Assembly: GCA_016199085.1 (NCBI GenBank)
Contig: JACQHJ010000007.1
Location: forward strand, 1-51,758
Origin: Candidatus Levyibacteriota bacterium
GTDB lineage: Bacteria; Patescibacteriota; Microgenomatia; Levybacterales; UBA12049
DNA length: 51,758 bases
Direction: 5' to 3'
Of the stretch, positions 16,301 through 24,952 are shown piece by piece. Within the stretch, counting starts at the first letter, position 1; each line of letters starts with the position of its first letter. The notes below the pieces were generated by a model. It ran no database searches and was not told where the DNA came from. It saw only the letters and a list, made by a program, of their open reading frames with translations. The translations under genes were made by a program, and so were the position numbers.

Positions 16301-19300
16301 TTGGTGTTGCCAGCTCAATATCCGGAACTTCAACATATTATGGCGGTGGAGGAGGAGGAGCCGGAGGGAATAATGTTGATCTAAATGGCGGTGCCGGAGG
16401 AAATGGAGGAGGCGGCCGCGGAACAGGAGCCTACAATCCTACTACAGGAGTTGCAGGTACGGCAAATACCGGCGGTGGAGGAGGCGGCTCAAGAGATGCA
16501 GTTGGAACTACCGGTGGTTCCGGTATAGTTATCGTCCGCTACCCTACTCCAATTTCTAGTTGGAAAACCCAAAGTCAATGCATCTTTGGTAAATGTCTGG
16601 GATTTGACGGAATTGATGATTATGTAGATGCAGGAAATTCTTCAAATTTGAATGTGGGTGCTTCAGATTTTACGGTTAGTACTTGGATTTATCCAACAAG
16701 TACAGCAAAAAAAGTCTTCTTACAAAAATCAGATTTAAACGATGGCTGGATCGTAGGCCTAAATACTACCAGCAACAACCAAATCTTTTTGGAAGTACGT
16801 GAAAATGGAACCACAAACAGTCAGGAATTGATATACAATTCTACAATCCAAGCAAACAATTGGTATTACATAACTATTGTTAAAACTGGCGCAAACATAA
16901 CTGTATACAAGAATGGAGTTTCTTTAGGTTCGCAAACAGGCTATCAGAATCTTTCTAATTCTTCTGTGAACTTTCAGATAGGAAGAGTTGATTGGTGGCC
17001 ACCAGGATATTTTCAGGGACAGATTGACGAAGTTAAGATTTATAACTATGCCCGTTCTGCAGATCAGGTTAAAGTTGATTATAACAACGGAGCAAATGTC
17101 ATTGGATCTTCAGATGCTAGTAAAAACCTCTCCAACGGCCTAGTTGGTTACTGGAAAATGGATGAAAGTTCTTGGACAGTAGATTGTTCTTCGGAATCCG
17201 TTCTTGACTCATCAGGTAGCGGAAATGGTGGCGCATCCTGTCCTAATTCTACTGGGCCTGCAGGAGGAGCAGTAGGAAAATTTGGAAACGCTGGGAGTTT
17301 TGACGGAAGTAATGACTATGTAGATATTGATGATTCAACTTCACTTAGGCCATCAACTGCAATATCCGTTGGGGCATGGCTTAAGCCTGGTAGCGCAACT
17401 CAAGCTGGATTTGGAATCATAGATAAACGTTATGCTGAGGGAGATGATCCCTATAATTCCTATATTATCGACGTAGAAGGATCAACATATCATTATATGT
17501 TTTGCATAAGCAACGGGACAGCTGGATCTCAAACCTGTGTTTACAGTACAACCTCTTTAACTACAAACTGGACTAATGTTATGGGAACTTATGACGGGTC
17601 TACTATGAAGATTTATGTCAACGGTATTCTGGAAGGATCAACCCCTAAAACCGGAACAATTGGCTACTCCAGTTTACCGCTCAGGATTGGATGTGCTCTT
17701 GCAGGATCACAATGTTTTAACGGTACAATTGATGAGACTAGAATTTATAACCGCGCTCTGGATTCCCGCGAAGTCCAGCAGCTTTATAATTTCGCCCCCG
17801 GCCCTGTGGGATATTGGGACTTCGAAGATGAACAAAATAATCAAAATATTACAAATGGGATTGTTGGTTATTGGAAAATGGATGACGGATCAGGTTCAAC
17901 TGCTTCTGATTCATCGGGTAATGGTTATAATGGAACTATCACTGGAGCCTCATGGTCTAGTTCCTGTAAATATGGAAACTGTCTTTCTTTTTCAGGTTTA
18001 TCTTCCGGTAACAAGGTAGACTTAGGCACCTCTGTTAATCTTAATCCTTCCAATTTCACGGTTTCTGCTTGGGTAAACACTAATAATGCCTCTTATGCCT
18101 ATAACTATATTTTTAGTAGCGATAGGGATTGTTGCGGCACATATAACGGTATTGGCTTTTATATAAACGGTGCAGGAAAGCTAGTCGGCAGTATCTGGAA
18201 TTCTACGAACGCAGGAACTTCATCAAACACAACCCTTTCTGCAAGTACATGGTACTTTGTCACTTTTAGCTATGATGGAAGTAAAATGAAACTATATATC
18301 AATGGCATTTTAGATAAGGAAGAAAGTTACACAGGGAGCGTTGGCTCCCCCGCCAGTTTTAACGTTTCCATAGGGACGATGGGCTTTAATCAAGGAACAT
18401 ACACTTTTAACGGAAAAATAGATGAAACAAGACTTTATAACCGTGCTTTATCGAATAAGGAAATAATCCAGCTTTATGGCATAAGTCCTGCAAATGACAA
18501 ATCCGGTAATGGGAATTACGGAGTCTGGAATGGAACACCTCCTTTTTATGCCCAAGGAAAATATGGCAAAGGAGGAAATTATGATGGAGCTGGTGATTAT
18601 GTCGGAGCTGGAAATTCATCAAATTTACAAATAGGAACAGGTACTATGGAGGCTTGGATTAAAACTTCAAATGCAGGAAGTGGATATAGAGGAATTGTAG
18701 TAAAACAAAGTGCCTACGGATTTTTCTTAACAGATAACGTGTTTACTCTATACGATTGGGGTGCCGGTGCAGGCCGATCTTCAGGAGTAAATTTGGCAGA
18801 TGGAAAATGGCACCATGTAGCCGCCTCCTTCCAAAGCGGCGTAACAAACGGGACCATTCTTTATATTGATGGAGTTGCAACGCTTACTACAACAATGACT
18901 GTTTCAAATCAAACAGTCTCACTTTCCTTTGGTACAGGAAGTGGTACAGCAAATGGACAGGACTTTAACGGTCAAATCGATGAGGTAAAAGTATACAGCT
19001 ATGTAAGGACTTCCGGACAGGTTGTGGAGGATATGAATGCTGGACACCCTGCCCCCGGCTCTCCTGTCGGCTCTCCCCTAGTCCATCTCAAATTCGATGA
19101 CGGTTTTGGTAACTACGCCAGTAATTCAGGTAGTATTGGTGGTATTGGTAATGCAGGATTATATAATATTGCCTCACCTGCAACCGCTGTTTCAGGTTGG
19201 AATCAGAATGGAAAATTTGGGAAAGCGCTTTCTTTTGACGGGACAAATGACTATGCCAAGGTGTTCGATTCGAGTAGCTTGGATATTACTTCCACCATCA

Positions 19301-21159
19301 CCATTAGTGCTTGGGTTAAGCTCACAGATGTTACTGCTTATCGGCAGGTGGTTGCAAAAAATACTACTGGATCTGGCTATAACGACCCATATGCTTTGCG
19401 AGTTGAAATAACTACCGGGAAAGTTTCGGCACGAGTTGGTAATGGAGCAGCAAGTGAAGATACTGTTGTAGGCAATACAAGTGTTTCAGATGGAAAATGG
19501 CACTACATCGTTATGACGCGAGATGCATCATTTCTTAAGCTCTACGTTGATGGAGTATTAGATGCAACGCCAGTAACATCGACAATAACTATGTTTGCTA
19601 ATACAACTGATCTCCGTATAGGATCTTGGGAGGGCGCTTCATTCTATTATAAAGGTTCTATGGATGAAGTCAAAATATTTAATCAAGCCTTAACTGCCGA
19701 CCAAGTAAAGCTGGAATATAACCGCGGAGCTTCTCAGGTCTTAGGTTCTTTGTCTGATACTTCCGGGTTAACGGGCGGATCTGTGGCTTCCAATTCAGCT
19801 TCCGCAGAATACTGCGTCCCCGGAGACACCACCTCCTGCGCATCTCCGGTTGGAAGATGGGATTTTGAGGAAGGACAGGGAACAAGTACGAATGATATAA
19901 GCGGGAATGGCTATAATGGAACATTGACTTCAGGTCCCACTTGGACGCAGGGTAAAATCGGCAAAGCAATAAGTTTTGATGGTAGTAATGACTATATAGA
20001 AACAAATTATGTCCTACCAACAACTAATTTTACGTATTCCTTCTGGGCAAAATCATCTGCGAGTGGAGTTGCAAACCGTCCTTTCGGAAACGCCGATTCA
20101 ACTGCAGGTTTATCTGGAAGCGGAGTAATCTGGGGATACAATGGAGCTACTCATATATATGTCGTTAACAGGCAAGGGGCTAATGTTGGTACTTATGACA
20201 TTGATGCTGTTGCTCCGGGGATTGCTTCTGGCTGGCATCAGGTTGCTGTCACGATCAGTTCAACAGATGGGACCATACTTTATTGGGACGGCGTCAGTAT
20301 CGGGACTAATGCCTTAACAACAAGTATTACCAGCTCTTTAACTACAAGGATTGGCCGGCATGGTAACGGAACAGACGCTTTCAACGGCACTATTGACGAA
20401 GTTAAAATATATAACTATGTCCGTACTCCTGCCCAAGTTGCCTGGGATTATAATCAGGGCAAACCCGTGGCTCACTGGAAATTTGACGAGTGCCAAGGAA
20501 CAACAGCAAACGACTCTTCAGGAAGAGGAAACTATGGAACAATAACTGCCGGGGGAAGCGGAGGAAATAGTAGTGTTGGAACTTGCGCCGGGTCTTCTAG
20601 TATGTGGGGAGACGGAGATAATGGAAAGTTTAACTATTCTCTTGATTTTGACGGAACAGATGATGATGTAACCAGTAACTATTCTGATATGGATAATAAA
20701 TACACGGTATCTTTATGGATGAAGACAACAGCTTCAGGCAATAATCCATGGTTTTTTAATGATAGTTCACCAGTCGGATTTAACGAAGCATTTATACAAG
20801 GTACGAATGGTACTGTTTCGGTGGTTACAAAAAATACTTCCAATACCGCTTTTGGTGCGGATAGTAACTCAGCATTAAATGACGGGAGTTGGCATCAAGT
20901 TGTCAGTGTAGTTGATTGGGATGCCACCTATATAAAGCTTTATGTTGATGGGAAACTTCAAGAAACTACTACCCTTTCGGGTACTAGGAGGACAGATGGA
21001 TCAAATATTGTCATCGGAAGAAGAGCGGATGGAGGGAGTTATTATACAGGACAGCTCGATGATATTAGAATTTATAAATATCCTATGACTGCTTCACAGG
21101 TAAAAACCCTTTACTCAGGTGGTGCAATAAACTATGGTCCGGCAACGGGAGCACCCTAA
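13345..21159 (+). CDS. Large surface protein (2604 aa): TM anchor, DUF2341, Gly-rich domains, fibrinogen-like domain, about seven LamG/concanavalin A-like lectin domains
   Basis: ORF track. RVLIGIALIVLIIAIPISMYIL TM; WFDDNYGYRQRVDITNSGSAQTNYQIVITL (DUF2341-like); GKSCYSLKLDG...YWIDPDGAGGNSPFQAYCDMTYAGGGWTMM (fibrinogen-related); repeated VGYWKMDE..DSSGNGYNGT...LSFDGSNDYV...FTVSAWVK (LamG-like). Confidence 0.88.
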   Translation: MKDKTIKIIKKLTKIIKIIRLPFKGIYRLLFPWQHLSKRKQRVLIGIALIVLIIAIPISMYILSHPFGSNAAWFDDNYGYRQRVDITNSGSAQTNYQIVITLNTSALISAGKMQAGCNDIRIVDLTGDLLPYWIETGGSNGCNTTTTKVWTKVTSIPTSGQTIYVYYGNPMAASASDISWMPTGGTITLLSDGHRVHKFTSSGTFTTTANLYVETLVVAGGGGGGMDMGGGGGGGGVIYNSGYAVATGSVTATVGAGGAGAPAAGTGGQPSVHQYTIPATNGENSLIAPATATTFGSSSDTAGKSCYSLKLDGVSTSGAYWIDPDGAGGNSPFQAYCDMTYAGGGWTMMMKATTGTTFNYSSSYWTTTNTLNPSETNTNDGDAKFRSFNEYSVKDLMARWPDISSGTWRWRQDDFNDGNAVVLPTFFTNANLKFFGDAKNFSGWSNGIFSSQVDIRFYGFNFVNNPGYGFNAKVRWGFGWNENGEGLYVNPATLNGGAAPGSDDVSGGIGMDSTFGNYSAGDKINCCQDTTGINRSARVEIYGRNTNDPPDTTTVLAAIGGGHGGSSYYGYTPGAAGAGGGSGGGTSGYSDGSTRAGGIGFSGQGYNGGQGGGQYYSGGGGGAGGVGASATNQPNGGIGVENSILGTSYYWGGGGGGAAYSASTGGNGGNGGGGGGAIGTTTGGAGLNSGSAGGGGACCSWANTPGGNAGANTGGGGGGGSHYNATNKGGDGGSGIVVVSYPSATGPTIASPTNEEKGPSAVAYWKFDEGSGIIASDSSSNGNNGTLTNMTSTAATGGTITTSGGYTIHTFTSSGTFTPNASLTSVEVLVVGGGGGGGGRHGGGGGGGGVRTANLAVTATPYTVTVGAGGTAAPYGGQGGNGGDSVLSTITSTGGGGGGGYNNGAATVNGNPGGSGGGGAEATGLPGGTGTAGAGNTPSTSPSQGNNGGVGLGNGGTNDWAGGGGGGAGAAGGNATAGYQGGTGGVGVASSISGTSTYYGGGGGGAGGNNVDLNGGAGGNGGGGRGTGAYNPTTGVAGTANTGGGGGGSRDAVGTTGGSGIVIVRYPTPISSWKTQSQCIFGKCLGFDGIDDYVDAGNSSNLNVGASDFTVSTWIYPTSTAKKVFLQKSDLNDGWIVGLNTTSNNQIFLEVRENGTTNSQELIYNSTIQANNWYYITIVKTGANITVYKNGVSLGSQTGYQNLSNSSVNFQIGRVDWWPPGYFQGQIDEVKIYNYARSADQVKVDYNNGANVIGSSDASKNLSNGLVGYWKMDESSWTVDCSSESVLDSSGSGNGGASCPNSTGPAGGAVGKFGNAGSFDGSNDYVDIDDSTSLRPSTAISVGAWLKPGSATQAGFGIIDKRYAEGDDPYNSYIIDVEGSTYHYMFCISNGTAGSQTCVYSTTSLTTNWTNVMGTYDGSTMKIYVNGILEGSTPKTGTIGYSSLPLRIGCALAGSQCFNGTIDETRIYNRALDSREVQQLYNFAPGPVGYWDFEDEQNNQNITNGIVGYWKMDDGSGSTASDSSGNGYNGTITGASWSSSCKYGNCLSFSGLSSGNKVDLGTSVNLNPSNFTVSAWVNTNNASYAYNYIFSSDRDCCGTYNGIGFYINGAGKLVGSIWNSTNAGTSSNTTLSASTWYFVTFSYDGSKMKLYINGILDKEESYTGSVGSPASFNVSIGTMGFNQGTYTFNGKIDETRLYNRALSNKEIIQLYGISPANDKSGNGNYGVWNGTPPFYAQGKYGKGGNYDGAGDYVGAGNSSNLQIGTGTMEAWIKTSNAGSGYRGIVVKQSAYGFFLTDNVFTLYDWGAGAGRSSGVNLADGKWHHVAASFQSGVTNGTILYIDGVATLTTTMTVSNQTVSLSFGTGSGTANGQDFNGQIDEVKVYSYVRTSGQVVEDMNAGHPAPGSPVGSPLVHLKFDDGFGNYASNSGSIGGIGNAGLYNIASPATAVSGWNQNGKFGKALSFDGTNDYAKVFDSSSLDITSTITISAWVKLTDVTAYRQVVAKNTTGSGYNDPYALRVEITTGKVSARVGNGAASEDTVVGNTSVSDGKWHYIVMTRDASFLKLYVDGVLDATPVTSTITMFANTTDLRIGSWEGASFYYKGSMDEVKIFNQALTADQVKLEYNRGASQVLGSLSDTSGLTGGSVASNSASAEYCVPGDTTSCASPVGRWDFEEGQGTSTNDISGNGYNGTLTSGPTWTQGKIGKAISFDGSNDYIETNYVLPTTNFTYSFWAKSSASGVANRPFGNADSTAGLSGSGVIWGYNGATHIYVVNRQGANVGTYDIDAVAPGIASGWHQVAVTISSTDGTILYWDGVSIGTNALTTSITSSLTTRIGRHGNGTDAFNGTIDEVKIYNYVRTPAQVAWDYNQGKPVAHWKFDECQGTTANDSSGRGNYGTITAGGSGGNSSVGTCAGSSSMWGDGDNGKFNYSLDFDGTDDDVTSNYSDMDNKYTVSLWMKTTASGNNPWFFNDSSPVGFNEAFIQGTNGTVSVVTKNTSNTAFGADSNSALNDGSWHQVVSVVDWDATYIKLYVDGKLQETTTLSGTRRTDGSNIVIGRRADGGSYYTGQLDDIRIYKYPMTASQVKTLYSGGAINYGPATGAP

Positions 21160-21194
21160 TTTTAGATTATTAGCGTATTAATAAGTTTTTATCC

Positions 21195-21223
21195 TTGACA
21201 TTATATTTTAATACTGGTAACTT
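21195..21223 (+). promoter_or_regulatory. Putative promoter TTGACA-17-TAACTT
   Basis: TTGACA 21195-21200, TAACTT 21218-21223, upstream of 21237 ORF. Confidence 0.4.
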
Positions 21224-21236
21224 TAACTAATAAATC

Positions 21237-23402
21237 ATGAATGATGCTGTAAGGGAACAATGGGCTTTATATTTAGAGAAAGCATCCGCAATCATACTCG
21301 GTATCCTTTTTGTATTATTCCCTTTGGTATTTACAGATCTATTAACAGATCTTTTTATTCTTCCCAAACAAGCCTTTCTTGCTTTCGGTGTTTTGGTTTT
21401 AATGATTCTTTACGGAGTTAGAACGTTTTTTACCCAGAATCTTAGGATCAAAAGAACGCCGTTTGATCTTCCTGTACTATTGTTTATAGGCTCGGTTATC
21501 CTTTCAGTTGTCTTTTCGGTTGCAAAGTATGATTCCTTGTTTAATTTCATTCCCCTTCTCTTTGCCGGCATATCTTTTTTTGCCATAACTTATAATACTA
21601 GAGATCAAAAATCACTTAACTTTTTAACAGCGTGTCTGCTCGCAGGTGGTGCTTTAATCTCAATACTTACTGCCTTTACTTTTCTTAAGGTTTACGTATT
21701 TCCAATGGAAGCAACCAAATTCCAGACATTTACTCCGCTTGGCTCTATACTTGACCAAGCTTTATATCTTGGTCTTTTACTACCCCTGGGAGGATATTTT
21801 CTCTATCCTTTAGTTAAAAAAGGCAGAAATGCGATATTTACTTCTACTAAAGAAGATCCTTTAAGCGTTGTCGGGTTTTCAGTACTGACATTTCTTATTC
21901 TAGTAGGTCTTTCTATATCAATCTATGAACTAATAGTACTACAAAAGCCATTGATCCTTCCCTTGGCAACAGGCTTCCAGACTGCCTTTGCAGCCATTTC
22001 CCAGGATGGCGGAAGAGTAATCCAAGGATTTTTGTTTGGCTCGGGCTACGGACAGTTTGCAACAGTGTTTTTAAGGTTTAAGCAGGCAATATTTAACACA
22101 AATCCTGATATTTGGAACTTAACTTTCTTTAGATCCTCTACCTATGTCTTAGAACTTCTTTCAACAACAGGCTTACTTGGATTTCTATCTTTCCTTTTTA
22201 TAGTTTTAAGAGTAATAAGACAAAGACCGCTTTTTGTTCCCCTACTTCTAATAGTAATTTTGTCGTTTGTTCTCCCCTTTGCTTTCTATCATGTGGCCCT
22301 TCTCTTCTTTATGCTTGGCATTTATTCAGTTTTGAAAAGTCTGCATAACCATCAGGACTATTTTGACGTTGAATTGCAATTAGTTGCATCCAAAAAAGGC
22401 TTCTTTGTGTTATCAAGTGAAGAAGTGAGTGCAAAGAGCAGCCAGGAAAAATACGGAAAAATACTTGCCTCCATTGTTTTAGTTGTAATCGGTATTTTTG
22501 CCCTAATCTTTGGGTTTTTAAGCTATGACTTTACAGTCGCCAATGCAACCTTCCAAAGATCTTTGGTAGCAGCTTCTCAAAATAATGGACAACAAACATA
22601 TGATTTTCAATCAAATGCGCTAAACAGCCTTTCCGGAAGATATGTCGACGCATATCACAGGGTCTTTGCCCAGACAAACCTGGCACTTGCCAATTCGTTG
22701 GCAACATCTATTCCACAGGGATCTTCCCCTAGTGCCCAAACAACGCAGACTATAAATACTTTGGTTCAGCAGTCAATCAATAGCGGAAGAACCGCTACTT
22801 CAATCTCACCAAACAGCGCAGTTAACTGGCAAAACCTTTCCTCTATTTATAGAGCCTTAATTGGCTTTGGCCAGAATGCGGACAGCTTTGCAATCCTTGC
22901 AGCCCAACAGGCTATCCAGCTTGATCCCACAAATCCACAGGAGTATATAAACCTGGGAGGACTTTATTACCAGATAAAAGCCTGGGACAGAGCTTTGGAA
23001 CAATTCCAGATAGCGATAAACCTAAAGCCTGATCTTCCCAACGCCTATTACAACCATGCCCATGCATTCATAGAAAAAGGAGACCTGGCTTCTGGCTTGG
23101 AAGATTTAAAAGCTGTAAAAGAATTAGTTAAAAGCGACAAAGAAAACACCAAGAAAATTGACGAGGAAATAAAACAACTGGAAGAAGCTATTAAGCAAGG
23201 CGGAGGAAATCAAGTAGTACAGCAAGAACAACAACCACAGCAGGTTTTACCAACTCAAAATCCTAAAGTCGAAATACCAGGACCAACAGCTTCTGTCACT
23301 CCTACACAAACACCTACCCCAACGCCTGTTCCTAGTGGAACAATTAGTCCGTCTATTAGCCCATCCCCTACTTCATCAGCATCAGCGCCACCACATCCAT
23401 AA
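21237..23402 (+). CDS. O-antigen ligase-like polytopic membrane protein with C-terminal TPR repeats and Pro/Thr/Ser-rich tail
   Basis: Multiple TM helices; TPR-like QLDPTNPQEYINLGGLYYQIKAWDRALEQFQIAINLKPDLPNAYYNHAHAFIEKGD; tail TPTQTPTPTPVPSGTISPS. Confidence 0.75.
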   Translation: MNDAVREQWALYLEKASAIILGILFVLFPLVFTDLLTDLFILPKQAFLAFGVLVLMILYGVRTFFTQNLRIKRTPFDLPVLLFIGSVILSVVFSVAKYDSLFNFIPLLFAGISFFAITYNTRDQKSLNFLTACLLAGGALISILTAFTFLKVYVFPMEATKFQTFTPLGSILDQALYLGLLLPLGGYFLYPLVKKGRNAIFTSTKEDPLSVVGFSVLTFLILVGLSISIYELIVLQKPLILPLATGFQTAFAAISQDGGRVIQGFLFGSGYGQFATVFLRFKQAIFNTNPDIWNLTFFRSSTYVLELLSTTGLLGFLSFLFIVLRVIRQRPLFVPLLLIVILSFVLPFAFYHVALLFFMLGIYSVLKSLHNHQDYFDVELQLVASKKGFFVLSSEEVSAKSSQEKYGKILASIVLVVIGIFALIFGFLSYDFTVANATFQRSLVAASQNNGQQTYDFQSNALNSLSGRYVDAYHRVFAQTNLALANSLATSIPQGSSPSAQTTQTINTLVQQSINSGRTATSISPNSAVNWQNLSSIYRALIGFGQNADSFAILAAQQAIQLDPTNPQEYINLGGLYYQIKAWDRALEQFQIAINLKPDLPNAYYNHAHAFIEKGDLASGLEDLKAVKELVKSDKENTKKIDEEIKQLEEAIKQGGGNQVVQQEQQPQQVLPTQNPKVEIPGPTASVTPTQTPTPTPVPSGTISPSISPSPTSSASAPPHP

Positions 23403-23496
23403 CAATAAGAATAAGGACGTAAACAAAAGCCTAGTTTATAATCATTAGTGAAACTTATACACATAGAATCTTAATAACTGATCGTGAACTCTATTA

Positions 23497-23754
23497 TTAA
23501 GCTGTAGCTTTATGAAGTATAGAAGAAGCAAGTGTTTGATAGGGTATACCTTCTTCGGCCGCTTTTCTTTTTAATTTCGCAAGAGTTCTCTCTGAAAGAC
23601 GGATATTAATGTTTTTTGTCTTATTGAGGGTGTTTTTTGCAATTTCCTGAAATCTCTTTTTCTCTTTTTCAAAATTTGGAACCTGAATCCATTCTCCTTT
23701 CTCGACTTCATTAAGGAGTTTTTGTTCTTCTTTAGTTAATTCATAGTATTTCAT
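23497..23754 (-). CDS. brnA: BrnA/CopG-like antitoxin
   Basis: IRLSERTLAKLKRKAAEEGIPYQTLASSILHKA ribbon-helix-helix motif; directly downstream of BrnT-like gene. Confidence 0.75.
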   Translation of the reverse strand: MKYYELTKEEQKLLNEVEKGEWIQVPNFEKEKKRFQEIAKNTLNKTKNINIRLSERTLAKLKRKAAEEGIPYQTLASSILHKATA

Positions 23755-23756
23755 AA

Positions 23757-24035
23757 TTATTTTCCTCTAATTAAATATTTCTTGGTCATCTTTCTACTTG
23801 GAATAATCGTTTTTAAAAAAACCTTTTTCTCATCTTCTACAAAAGGAACTGTGTAAGCATAATTTTCAATATTTACGATAATCATTTTTTGATTAGGATA
23901 ACGTTTTTTATTTGGGTGGCTAATTCTATCAAGTTCATTTCCCTCATCTAAAGCATGTATAACGTCTTCAAAACAGACTCCCCGTTCTTCTTTTAACCAT
24001 TCATTCTTCCCCTTATCCCAGTCAAAATACTTCAC
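23757..24035 (-). CDS. brnT: BrnT-like toxin
   Basis: MKYFDWDKGKNEWLKEERGVCFEDVIHALDEG...KKVFLKTIIPSRKMTKKYL, BrnT-family pattern; 2-nt spacing to antitoxin. Confidence 0.75.
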   Translation of the reverse strand: MKYFDWDKGKNEWLKEERGVCFEDVIHALDEGNELDRISHPNKKRYPNQKMIIVNIENYAYTVPFVEDEKKVFLKTIIPSRKMTKKYLIRGK

Positions 24036-24050
24036 AACCTATTTACGATT

Positions 24051-24079
24051 ATTTTATGACAAATAATATCATTTGTCAA
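24051..24079 (-). promoter_or_regulatory. brnTA promoter with embedded palindromic operator TGACAAAT-AATATC-ATTTGTCA
   Basis: Minus strand TTGACA (plus 24074-24079), 17-bp spacer, TAAAAT (plus 24051-24056); 8-bp perfect inverted repeat at 24057-24078. Confidence 0.65.
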
Positions 24080-24345
24080 TATCCTATGTTTGGAATTAGT
24101 AAAAATTTTATTAGCTAAGTTGACGTGAATTTAGACAGTTAACAAGCGGAATTCGCGCTAAATTAGCTAATAAGCCATATTTAAGGGTAGATAGACAATT
24201 TTTGGACGATTATTAGACGATTTGCAAGCTAATTTCCCACGCAAAATACATCTCTTTATTTAACTTTTGGGAAATTAATATTAGAGGAAACAAATAGACT
24301 AAGTAAATAATCTATAATTATTACAATTAAAGATAATTAAATCTT

Positions 24346-24636
24346 TTATTGAGCTTGTCTTTGATTTCTGAAGCAATCTCTGCAAAGAACCGGTCTGTCT
24401 CCTCTTGGTTTAAAAGGAACAGTATCGGTCTTTCCACAGTTAGCACAGGTTATTTCAAAGCTTTCTCTAGGTCCTCTTGATTCGTTCATTCGGGCCTTTT
24501 TCTTTGCTCTACAATCAGGACATCTGACTGGTGCGTTTTCGAAACCTTTTTCCTGGTAGAACTTTTGTTCGGACGCTGTCCAAACAAACTCTTTTCCACA
24601 GTCTCTACAAACTAATGTTTTATCTTGAAAATCCAT
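24346..24636 (-). CDS. Zinc-ribbon protein (probable zinc-binding domain)
   Basis: CRDCGKEFVWTASEQKFYQEKGFENAPVRCPDCRAKKK and CANCGKTDTVPFKPRGDRPVLCRDCF. Confidence 0.8.
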   Translation of the reverse strand: MDFQDKTLVCRDCGKEFVWTASEQKFYQEKGFENAPVRCPDCRAKKKARMNESRGPRESFEITCANCGKTDTVPFKPRGDRPVLCRDCFRNQRQAQ

Positions 24637-24822
24637 TTATTGAAAAGTCAATATTTAACAAATCTCCCTTAAGATCGATCTATCAAATATTTAAATTAAA
24701 TCTTTCACCTCCCTATAAACTAGTACCATTTTCCTTTTCTATCTTTATAGAGAGATAAGGAGCTGATCCATAGGTTACAAAGGTATTATATCAAAAACTT
24801 AGAAGAGTTGCCACTAATTGAT

Positions 24823-24888
24823 TTATTTACCGTAAATCTCATCATGCGTACCTATGTCAATAAAGTAGGCAATGTTTTCCTCATAGAG
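24823..24888 (-). pseudogene. C-terminal remnant of a RelE/YafQ-like toxin
   Basis: Minus strand LYEENIAYFIDIGTHDEIYGK*; IDIGTHDEIY is a typical RelE-superfamily C-terminus; upstream reading frame is broken. Confidence 0.45.
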
Positions 24889-24916
24889 TTAACTATTTCT
24901 CGTACTAAAACATAAC

Positions 24917-24944
24917 TTGACTTTTATAATTCTCGGGTTATAAT
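24917..24944 (+). promoter_or_regulatory. Promoter TTGACT-16-TATAAT
   Basis: TTGACT 24917-24922; TATAAT 24939-24944; ATG at 24953. Confidence 0.65.
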
Positions 24945-24952
24945 ATATCTAT

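Noticed and set aside
15010-16545. Dense GGTGGAGGCGG-type repeats considered as a possible repeat array or CRISPR-like structure
   Set aside because: No constant spacer length; it is codon-level repetition of poly-Gly protein domains.
14433-20545. ORFs such as 15299-15559, 15941-16384 and 17615-18019 inside the 13345-21159 gene
   Set aside because: Frame-shifted readings of Gly-rich and LamG codons; biased composition explains the openness.
24100-24340. AT-rich intergenic region considered as a possible ncRNA
   Set aside because: No convincing extended stem or conserved motif visible by eye.
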